A DNA stretch of 64,000 nucleotides from a virus. The notes under the pieces were generated by a model that saw only the letters and a list, made by a program, of their open reading frames with translations, did no database searches and had not been told where the DNA came from. The stretch is from IMG/VR virus record IMGVR_UViG_3300050821_007134, positions 107,074 to 171,073 of that record; one strand, written 5' to 3'. The position numbers and the translations under genes were made by a program. Of the stretch, positions 57,611 to 64,000 are shown in pieces. Each line of letters begins with the position of its first letter. Position 1 is the first letter of the stretch.

Positions 57611-57661
57611 TTGACTGTTTACCTTAATTGGGGTATAGTAATACATCACCCTCATGGTGAT
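57611..57661 (+). promoter_or_regulatory. sigma-70 promoter and hairpin before the transglycosylase gene
   Basis: TTGACT (57611-57616), a 17-bp spacer and TATAGT (57634-57639) form a near-consensus promoter. Directly after it, ATCACC (57645-57650) and GGTGAT (57656-57661) make a 6-bp hairpin with a 5-base loop, placed at the expected transcript start. It may be an operator or a 5' mRNA structure. The SD GGAGG follows at 57666-57670. Confidence 0.65.
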
Positions 57662-57677
57662 ATATGGAGGTTTTGTG

Positions 57678-58112
57678 ATGTATTCGAAAATTATTTTACT
57701 GGCCGCAAAAAAGGCCGCAGTCTCAGGTGCTCTTTTGTTGGCAATTTGCTCACATGAAAGCCATCTTAAAAATGTGGCCGTAATGGATGGGAAAACTTTA
57801 AGTTATGGAATTTGTCAGGTAAAACTCGCCACAGCTCAACAAATGGGTTTTAAGGATGCTCCCGAACGTCTGATGATCCCAAAAGAGAATGCTAAGTGGG
57901 CAGCCAAGTATCTTAAGTTTCAGCTTAAACGATACCATGGAAATAACTGTAAAGCCGTAGCGGCCTACAATTCCGGGACCTTCCGAGAAAGTATGTATTA
58001 CCCCGGTATGCCCCGCAATATAAAATATATTCAGTGCGTCAAAGAAAAAATGCCCCCAAGACTTAGTGACAATATAACCTGCTTTCAGGTAAAATACGCA
58101 GAAGCAAGATGA
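57678..58112 (+). CDS. lytic transglycosylase (SLT-like)
   Basis: A 144-aa protein starting at the ATG at 57678, 7 nt after GGAGG (an in-frame GTG lies one codon earlier). A hydrophobic N-terminus (IILLAAKKAAVSGALLLAI) runs into the catalytic motif CSHESHL with Glu27. LSYGICQVKLATAQQMGF and CKAVAAYNSGT are the GxxQ and AYNxG motifs of the goose-lysozyme-like SLT fold. It would cut peptidoglycan either for lysis or for DNA entry. The short length and own promoter favour an endolysin or similar role. Confidence 0.85.
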   Translation: MYSKIILLAAKKAAVSGALLLAICSHESHLKNVAVMDGKTLSYGICQVKLATAQQMGFKDAPERLMIPKENAKWAAKYLKFQLKRYHGNNCKAVAAYNSGTFRESMYYPGMPRNIKYIQCVKEKMPPRLSDNITCFQVKYAEAR

Positions 58113-58288
58113 GTTTAAAAAGAGCCAAAGAACAACAGAAGTACGAAACCAATCCGACGGTTGATAACCGCCTTCGCAGGGGTTTACTCCGTTGTTCTCT
58201 TTGTCCTCCTAATAAACATGAAAATCAAAAATGCCATAAAAAGCATGGTGTCAAAAAGCCAAAATACAAAAACAAAAGGCGAAAATGA
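58109..58288 (+). CDS. 59-aa basic protein with Cys/His cluster
   Basis: Coupled to both neighbours by ATGA overlaps. MSLKRAKEQQKYETNPTVDN is followed by RCSLCPPNKHENQKCHKKHG and a Lys-rich tail. The C-x2-C then H-x4-C-H pattern would suit an HNH-like zinc fold without the catalytic core. Very basic and probably nucleic-acid binding. Confidence 0.65.
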   Translation: MSLKRAKEQQKYETNPTVDNRLRRGLLRCSLCPPNKHENQKCHKKHGVKKPKYKNKRRK

Positions 58289-58902
58289 ACGTAACCTCTC
58301 TTGACCTAGAAATGAACAAACCAAGCGGAAAGATCATCCAAATCGGGGCCGCAGCCTATAAAGCTCGCACGGGCGAACTCATTGAAACATTCATGACTTG
58401 CGTCAATCCAAATGAACCGATTGACCCCTATATTACAGAACTAACCGGAATCACCGACGCTGACGTTAAGAATGCTCCGCAGATCCTAGAAGCTTATCGA
58501 ATGATTGAAGCTTTCCATAAAAAGCACAAATGCTTCATGAACCCTATCGTTTGGGGAAGCGGTCGAAGTAACGACAGTCTTTGGCTTTACGATGAGGCTA
58601 AACCATTTATCGGTGGAGAAGATAACTTCTTTGGTCATCGAGTCGTCGATGCAAAAGCTGTCTTTCAAAGTCTCGCTATGGTCAAAAATGTAGGTGTAAA
58701 GGCAGGCGTGGCTAAGGCTTGCAGTAAGCTCGGTCTTGGATGGAATTGTACTTACGGACCCCCGCATAGGGCATTGGCCGATGCATCAAATACTTTTAGA
58801 ATTTGGTTTCATTTAGTCAGTAGGTTAGGTAATCAGTTTACTTTAAACTTAGGACCTGTCGAGAGCGAACAAGGGAACAATTCCAGCAAAGTCAAAATTT
58901 AA
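58285..58902 (+). CDS. DEDDh 3'-5' exonuclease
   Basis: A 205-aa DnaQ-fold exonuclease: Exo I TSLDLEMN (Asp7, Glu9) with KIIQIGAA, Exo II region around Asp97 (GSGRSNDSLWLYDEA) and Exo III HRALADASNT with His161 and Asp166. Similar phage proteins are called exonuclease A or RNase T-like. It could proofread, degrade host DNA or mature RNA. The last 54 bases run antisense to the end of the tail gene at 58849-59274, so the C-terminus (~18 residues) is constrained and variable. Confidence 0.85.
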   Translation: MNVTSLDLEMNKPSGKIIQIGAAAYKARTGELIETFMTCVNPNEPIDPYITELTGITDADVKNAPQILEAYRMIEAFHKKHKCFMNPIVWGSGRSNDSLWLYDEAKPFIGGEDNFFGHRVVDAKAVFQSLAMVKNVGVKAGVAKACSKLGLGWNCTYGPPHRALADASNTFRIWFHLVSRLGNQFTLNLGPVESEQGNNSSKVKI

Positions 58903-59274
58903 GGTGTAGACACCTTTGGCTGGAGCTGTATGGCTTTCTCTTATGACCTTAGCTCTTGGAATAAAAACAATATCTTCACCACTAGATCTATCAGTCACTC
59001 TAATCGAGATGTAGGGCGAAGCTGCGAAATCTTGGAATAAGGGTCTAATATTGGCAGCCTGAAGTCCACCTGAAAACTTAATTCTAATTCCACTTATAGA
59101 ACCTCGAACACTCACATGTCCGGGCGCGATCTCCTGAGCATATGGGGAATCAATCCCATAAATCTCATTCTCGCCGTAATCTACATTCAACGAGAAAGTC
59201 CTAATAACATTGTAGGCCTTGTTGTTGATATAAATTTTTATCAATGCGCCTGTAAGAACCAATGATTGTGCCAT
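58849..59274 (-). CDS. tail/virion structural protein, 141 aa
   Basis: The ATG at 59274 overlaps the stop of the baseplate gene as TAATG and is preferred over a TTG at 59286. Contains LVLTGALIKIYINNKAYNVI, HVSVRGSISGIRIKFSGG and ASPYISIRVTDRSSGEDIVF, a beta-rich layout resembling small tail-tube-like proteins that follow baseplate genes in large myoviruses. Convergent overlap with the exonuclease gene at its 3' end. Confidence 0.65.
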   Translation of the reverse strand: MAQSLVLTGALIKIYINNKAYNVIRTFSLNVDYGENEIYGIDSPYAQEIAPGHVSVRGSISGIRIKFSGGLQAANIRPLFQDFAASPYISIRVTDRSSGEDIVFIPRAKVIRESHTAPAKGVYTLNFDFAGIVPLFALDRS

Positions 59275-61199
59275 TACGGACCCCAAATCGTAGAGATTTC
59301 AGAATTGGCAGTGCCCCATTCGCCAAGTCCAATATCATTAGGATACAGAATAGTGAAAACAATCGTGATACCGGTTGCTGCAACACTATTGATCAAATCT
59401 TGCGCGTAAATACGGCCACTCACAACATCCGTTAGATAGAAAGGATAATTCGTTCCATCTTGAGTCAATCTAACTGGAGATTTTTGTGCCACGAGAGCAA
59501 CATCTGTTCCAAGAGGATGAACATTCTGAATTGTATAGGCGGGGCTGATCAATAAAGTTGTATTAGAAGGTCTCGAAATATAAGGAATCGGGCCTTCTTG
59601 ATGGCTAGTGCCATATCCTAAAACAATGTATCCCAATGCATCTGGGAACTTAGAGGCATCCTTTACAGTGATAATTCTAGGCGAAGCTGTATTAAGATTT
59701 TGACTCAACAGTGTACCCGTACTACTTATGACAAATGGTTGAGACAAATCATATGCGTAGGGTCCTGGTTGATTGGGTAATAAAGAGGTATTATCGCCAA
59801 GAGGCCCGCTCGCAACTACATTGTCTGAACCCGTATAGGACATGACTAAAGTGTTATTTATGGAATTGTTTAAAACCAAAACTGTGTCGAGAATATCGTC
59901 AATATTATCAGAATCAGATCCAGTATTTGCTATAGCTACTATGTTTGCAGACAAAGCATTAATTGCTGCCACTAGATTATTAACAGTAGTTGGAATATCT
60001 GAACCAATGACAAAGTCCGCCCCAGCTACCAAACTAATCGTAGTCGTAATTTGGAACCTATCTCCAGAACTTGGCTGTTGGAAAAATTTAAAAGTTCCTT
60101 GCGGATCATAATGAATATGAGCAGAACCGATTCTACTTCTTCGAATAACCTTAGTAGATGCGGGAAGAAATATCTGAAGCATTCTTGATTGAACTTGATA
60201 AATGGCCGCATAAGAATGTCTACTATTTAAAGTTTGTTTTGTAGGATTGTAAAACAAAACTGCTGAAGTAGATCCCTGAGTAAATGTGCCGGATACTCCT
60301 AGAGGATTTAGTACTTCAAAATAAGATGCGCCTGCAATTCCACCGACAGAATTGGTGATTGTGTAACTTCCAGAATTAGGAGAGCCCGTGAATCCTCCGC
60401 CAAAAATATTTACATAATTCCCAGCTTGAACTTTACCCAAATTAGGGTTAGCTCCACCAGTCCATGTAAAACGAATAACTCCACCAGGCTGTAAGGAAGT
60501 GGTCCATTGAGTAGATCCGTTACCTCCGGCGGGAACAGCCGTAGGGAATACTAGAACATTTTGTGCGCTTCCACCTTCGATAGTTACCGAAGATGCTGGT
60601 CCAATAGTATCACTTAAAATTTCAACATATGGTCCGTTCCCATCGTTTTTCATGATGGCGGTGCCACCAAATCCAAGATTTCTTAGTTCGGTAACAATTG
60701 CATCGGCTACTTCTTGTGCTTTTGCCATTGCAATATTTTGAAATTGAGATGCGTGAAATGTAACTGTAACAGTAGTGCTTTCATCAAAATTGATAGTTAG
60801 GGTATCACCATCGGTTAAGTGATAAGGCTCAAACATAGTGGAAGACACACTCGCACGAACAAATTCGTCGCCAAAAACAGCGTCCAAAATATCATTCATG
60901 AGGTCTCTGACTTGTTTTCTATTTTTTACTGCGATACCGATTTGTCTAAAAACATCGTCTGATAAACCAACATTAGATGGTCTAACAATACCCGATTTGG
61001 CAAGTAAGGCGTCCAAATATTGAGCGGAAGCTGTAGCAATATATAGTTGGTCATTCACTGCCCTGACATTATTGATCAAATAGGCAGCGTTACCAGACGC
61101 TAAGGCCGTAAGAACGGCATCAACATTGGGACCTTTTATGTAAGGGTTAAGATATGACCGAAGTCTTGCATATTGTTCGGCTACCGTCGTTATCGCCAC
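59274..61199 (-). CDS. baseplate protein, J-like N-terminus, 641 aa
   Basis: A GTG start, with GGAT-type SD, 2 bases after the neighbouring stop. The N-terminus (YARLRSYLNPYIKGPNVDAV, INNVRAVNDQLYIATASAQY, LDALLAKSGIVRPSNVG) matches the start of baseplate J/gp6-type wedge proteins, where the qlyiaTAsgqyLdxla-x-x-Gi-R block is typical. The middle is beta-rich and repetitive (AGNYVNIFGGGFTGSPNSGS, VSGTFTQGSTSAVLF). It probably forms part of the baseplate wedge with the protein encoded next to it. Confidence 0.75.
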   Translation of the reverse strand: MAITTVAEQYARLRSYLNPYIKGPNVDAVLTALASGNAAYLINNVRAVNDQLYIATASAQYLDALLAKSGIVRPSNVGLSDDVFRQIGIAVKNRKQVRDLMNDILDAVFGDEFVRASVSSTMFEPYHLTDGDTLTINFDESTTVTVTFHASQFQNIAMAKAQEVADAIVTELRNLGFGGTAIMKNDGNGPYVEILSDTIGPASSVTIEGGSAQNVLVFPTAVPAGGNGSTQWTTSLQPGGVIRFTWTGGANPNLGKVQAGNYVNIFGGGFTGSPNSGSYTITNSVGGIAGASYFEVLNPLGVSGTFTQGSTSAVLFYNPTKQTLNSRHSYAAIYQVQSRMLQIFLPASTKVIRRSRIGSAHIHYDPQGTFKFFQQPSSGDRFQITTTISLVAGADFVIGSDIPTTVNNLVAAINALSANIVAIANTGSDSDNIDDILDTVLVLNNSINNTLVMSYTGSDNVVASGPLGDNTSLLPNQPGPYAYDLSQPFVISSTGTLLSQNLNTASPRIITVKDASKFPDALGYIVLGYGTSHQEGPIPYISRPSNTTLLISPAYTIQNVHPLGTDVALVAQKSPVRLTQDGTNYPFYLTDVVSGRIYAQDLINSVAATGITIVFTILYPNDIGLGEWGTANSEISTIWGP

Positions 61200-61201
61200 G
61201 T

Positions 61202-64000
61202 TTACGATCCAATCTGAGAAACTGAGATATCCGTAGTAGGATCTAGGATTCTGGCTTTCTCGCTTGGAGCAACAAAAATTAGATCATGTGTTGCATCGTA
61301 TTGAGGACTGCTTATAGCCATGGCGTATACGCCAGGTATTGCATTAACGGCTGAAACGATAGCGCTGATTGCAATCGACTGGCCAACTGGATTGGAATTG
61401 ATTAACGAACTCACGCTACTTCTAACCTGAGTAATGATTTGAGAGAATGCTACGCCCGTGAGGAGTCTTACGACAATACCAACTTGAACTCGTAATGTTA
61501 AAGATTCTTGAACAAAAATTTCTGCACCTGCGGCACCGACGCCGGGATATGTAATTGGATCTCTTGGATCTCCATAAATAATACGGTTCGCTTCTGCGAT
61601 TAAACCAGTGTTGTATCGATAGCTGTCTAATCCCATTCTGATTACAGTGCTAAAATTTTCTTTCCCTAAAGAAACCATTTGAACACCAGCTGATTGATCG
61701 ATCTTTTCATATTGTGCATTTGTATCGAATACGATACTGGTTCTGGTAGGAGCGCCTGGCTGGCCAGCGATTAAGAATGCATGTTTATAGCCAGTGTATG
61801 GGACCCCTTCGGTAACAAAAACTGCACTTTCACTGCCAGTCAAGTTAACATTGTTTGCATTTGCTAATGAAGCATTGACGATTACATTATTTTGATCAAT
61901 AACTTTTGAAATTACCCAGCTTCCTTGATTGGAAGCGCCAAGAACATTGGAAGTAATTGTGAACAAATCGCCTGGAACAGTAGCTTCGTATTCGAAAAAT
62001 TGAAGTTGGGGTCTATGAACAGTCAAGAAACTAGACGTAACAAAAACAGCCGATTGAGGAACAAATGATGCATTATCCACATTTATAAAAGCTCTTCTTC
62101 CTGCCTGTGTTATTGTAATTGAGAAGGGAGAAGGAACGTTAAAATTGCTTGCATGAGTTGTTTCGATAAATCCCGTAGTTGCAATATTTACTAAATTGCT
62201 TAATGAAGAAGCCGTGAAGTCTCCAGCGAAACCATTGATCGCAGATGCAGTTTTGGTAGCTACTTGAGATGAATTATCGCCGCTCAAAATAGCGACCATA
62301 ATACCAGACGTGTAACCTCCAGGAGCGGGATCTGTGTTAGTTCCGTTTACATTGTACCAAACATAGTCTTTATGTACGTTTCCTGCGCTGAATAAGGTAA
62401 AATATGTACCTGCGCCAGATGGCAAGAATCCAGAACCGGCGGGAACAACTAGTTGAGTTAATTCTTGAAGTTTTCCACCAGTGCCAACAACCATAAAAGA
62501 TCCCTGGTTTGCAGAGGCGAAATCTGTACCAAAATTTACGATATCTCCAACTTGAACGTTTGTAAAAGTAGGTTCTGTTCCTACGCCATTCCAGCTAAGG
62601 TGCTCGACGTTATTTAGAGAACTTATATTAAATGAGGTTGAACTATCAAATACAATACTAACAGGATTGAAAGGTAAACTTACTTCTTCTTCAATAACAT
62701 CTGGATTTTCAAACCATACACTGTTGTTGTATTCTCGAATGACTCTGAATTCCCCTTGATTCAAGATATTGAATGGGGCTCCTACGGTCATTGTATCGCC
62801 TTCTTGAACACTAACTATCGATGAGAAATCTCCTGGATCAAAAGAATCGCCCATTAAGGATGATCCACTAGTCGTAACGACTGGAGTTCCGCTATAAGCT
62901 AGAGCGATTGAGGCTGAAACAGAAGTGGCAGTTATTGTAACGACACTGCCTGAAGCTGATGCTGTCACTCCTGGAACTGTGCCGATAACGGCGGCTAAAT
63001 TGAAAGCTGTGATTTGTTGTGTTGCCCCGATAGGGAAATTGGTCCCCGCGACTAACACTGTTGATCCTACAGTAAAAGAATCTCCTGCGGTAGAATTTCC
63101 AGAGAAAGTAAATGTTCCGCTAGAAAATTCATTTTTGGCCAAAGGATTGAGAACTTCAACTGTTTTGCCATCTGCGGAAATACCGGTTACTAAGAAACTT
63201 CCATTGTTTGCAGAATTAGGAAGTCCAGAAACAGTTAAGATATCGCCGATAGACAATGCAACGAAACTAGCATTGCCTGATTCAATGATGTACTGAGAAT
63301 CATTTGAACTCGGTAGAGCAAAAACGTTTATCGTTCCGCCGCCGGGCGAGACGGGGAAAGCATTGATAGTTGTTGGTTGACTTAAAGTTATTGCAGCCGT
63401 AAGGGCAATTAAACTACCATTGACAATTCCGCCTAAGGTATTTGTGATACTCGCTTGAGCTATAATATTACCGTTGAAAGTTCCAGGAGATCCTGAATTA
63501 ATAGTTGCAGAGCTACCTACTACCCAATAAACGTTCTCGGCTGTCGCTCCGCCGGTTAAAGTTATTGTTGCAACGCCGCCAGCGCCAGTGACAAGTGTAC
63601 TTGAAGCTTGGAATATGTAAACACCGGCACCATTAAGAGTGAGAGTTCCAGGACCAGATTGGGCTAAATTAAATGTACCAGAGGCTTCTTTGTAAACCCC
63701 AGGCGTTAAAGTTTGTCCATCTAAAGTAGAAGGAATGGCCGTAGCGGTCATAGAATTCATGCTAGTGAAAGCTGCCAAAGCATCGTTTTGAGCCGTATGG
63801 GCCGCAGCATTACCTAAATTAGTCGCACCAGATACGGTGAAAGCTCCGGTCACTGTGCTTCCAGGATATTCTCCTAGATCGCCATTGACAATACTAGTCC
63901 CAACACTATTAGTGATAGCAGAAGCAGCTAAAAGACCATAAGAAGCTGCGGTTCCTAAGTTAGAACTTCCGCCTCCTCCGCCAGCATCATTAAAATTCAG
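61202..64000 (-). CDS. baseplate J-like wedge protein with inserted DUF3494 domain (runs off window)
   Basis: The minus-strand frame is open to the window edge, so the true start lies beyond 64000; 932 residues are visible. The visible part starts LNFNDAGGGGSSNLGTAAS and enters a DUF3494 domain (LGTAASYGLLAASAITNS, LDGQTLTPGVYKEAS, SITNTLGGIVNGSLIAL). Several beta repeats with a GD-x(3,4)-N(Q/N)G(S/E)F-x-V pattern follow. The C-terminal ~150 residues (EIFVQESLTLRVQVGIVVRL, LINSNPVGQSIAISAIVSAV, AIPGVYAMAI) are the C-terminal region of baseplate J/gp47-type proteins. Carrying DUF3494 in such a protein is unusual and suggests that an adhesive domain is displayed on the baseplate. Confidence 0.8.
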   Translation of the reverse strand: MNFNDAGGGGGSSNLGTAASYGLLAASAITNSVGTSIVNGDLGEYPGSTVTGAFTVSGATNLGNAAAHTAQNDALAAFTSMNSMTATAIPSTLDGQTLTPGVYKEASGTFNLAQSGPGTLTLNGAGVYIFQASSTLVTGAGGVATITLTGGATAENVYWVVGSSATINSGSPGTFNGNIIAQASITNTLGGIVNGSLIALTAAITLSQPTTINAFPVSPGGGTINVFALPSSNDSQYIIESGNASFVALSIGDILTVSGLPNSANNGSFLVTGISADGKTVEVLNPLAKNEFSSGTFTFSGNSTAGDSFTVGSTVLVAGTNFPIGATQQITAFNLAAVIGTVPGVTASASGSVVTITATSVSASIALAYSGTPVVTTSGSSLMGDSFDPGDFSSIVSVQEGDTMTVGAPFNILNQGEFRVIREYNNSVWFENPDVIEEEVSLPFNPVSIVFDSSTSFNISSLNNVEHLSWNGVGTEPTFTNVQVGDIVNFGTDFASANQGSFMVVGTGGKLQELTQLVVPAGSGFLPSGAGTYFTLFSAGNVHKDYVWYNVNGTNTDPAPGGYTSGIMVAILSGDNSSQVATKTASAINGFAGDFTASSLSNLVNIATTGFIETTHASNFNVPSPFSITITQAGRRAFINVDNASFVPQSAVFVTSSFLTVHRPQLQFFEYEATVPGDLFTITSNVLGASNQGSWVISKVIDQNNVIVNASLANANNVNLTGSESAVFVTEGVPYTGYKHAFLIAGQPGAPTRTSIVFDTNAQYEKIDQSAGVQMVSLGKENFSTVIRMGLDSYRYNTGLIAEANRIIYGDPRDPITYPGVGAAGAEIFVQESLTLRVQVGIVVRLLTGVAFSQIITQVRSSVSSLINSNPVGQSIAISAIVSAVNAIPGVYAMAISSPQYDATHDLIFVAPSEKARILDPTTDISVSQIGS
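63355..63962 (-). repeat. DUF3494 domain, copy 2
   Basis: Second copy of the domain at 55215-55828, encoded within the baseplate J-like gene. A Gly/Ser linker (GGGGSS) directly precedes it. Both copies carry the block GEYPGSTVTGAFTV and end AAITLSQP(A/T)TIN. Confidence 0.75.

Noticed and set aside
1-64000. tRNA or rRNA genes
   Set aside because: Gaps are too short and no cloverleaf or rRNA-like sequence was recognised by eye.

Overview
The window looks like part of a large (jumbo-class) lytic tailed bacteriophage genome, most likely a contractile-tailed myovirus. Coding is dense, genes are joined by ATGA/GTGA/TTGA stop-start overlaps, and no ribosomal or tRNA genes are visible. The replication genes are T4-like in flavour (UvsX, UvsW, gp46/gp47, gp32-like). 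They sit beside a bacterial-type DnaE polymerase, a DnaB-like helicase and an archaeo-eukaryotic-type primase. The host cannot be named. Sigma-70-like promoters, good Shine-Dalgarno (SD) sites, one lipoprotein and two proteins with export signals suggest a Gram-negative bacterium.

Layout. (1) Positions 1-2672, minus strand: a GroEL-type chaperonin, a 171-aa protein, a 59-aa protein and the first 70 residues of a probable large terminase. (2) Positions 2692-2729: a nearly symmetrical bidirectional promoter between groEL and the helicase. (3) Positions 2731-41503, plus strand: a ~39 kb run of about 60 tightly packed genes. It holds the UvsW-like helicase, a sigma-like factor, a GroES-like candidate, SbcD/SbcC, two ClpP-like proteases (one exported), a RuvC-like nuclease, a T5 A1-like metallophosphoesterase, RNase H, a DnaQ-like exonuclease, DnaE, an exported subtilisin, an ssDNA-binding protein, UvsX, a second possible sigma-like protein, a DnaB-like helicase, an AEP primase, and last a PLP-dependent aminotransferase. 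Many small unknowns and mini zinc-ribbon proteins lie between them. (4) Positions 41483-57079, minus strand: four large fibre or tail proteins plus one small one, all built from shared modules. (5) Positions 57217-58902, plus strand: a short inverted unit with a zinc-ribbon protein, a lytic transglycosylase, a small basic protein and a DEDDh exonuclease. (6) Positions 58849-64000, minus strand: a tail protein and two baseplate J-like proteins, the last running off the window.

How it fits together. The plus-strand block encodes nearly a complete replisome and recombination set: polymerase, proofreading-type exonuclease, primase, helicase, SSB, recombinase, branch-migration helicase, resolvase, RNase H and end processing. 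The chaperonin and its candidate co-chaperonin could fold phage proteins, and the sigma-like proteins could redirect transcription. The minus-strand blocks build the DNA packaging motor and the baseplate/fibre apparatus.

Most notable observations: the symmetrical divergent promoter that places the helicase ATG at the predicted transcription start; DUF3494 (ice-binding-protein) domains in two virion proteins, one of them a baseplate J-like protein; a DnaE with a Cys4 insertion and an altered PHP motif; a sigma-like factor lacking region 4.2; and heavy module sharing among the tail proteins. No stretch over 300 bases lacks a gene. The longest gaps are 41504-41645 and 57080-57216.
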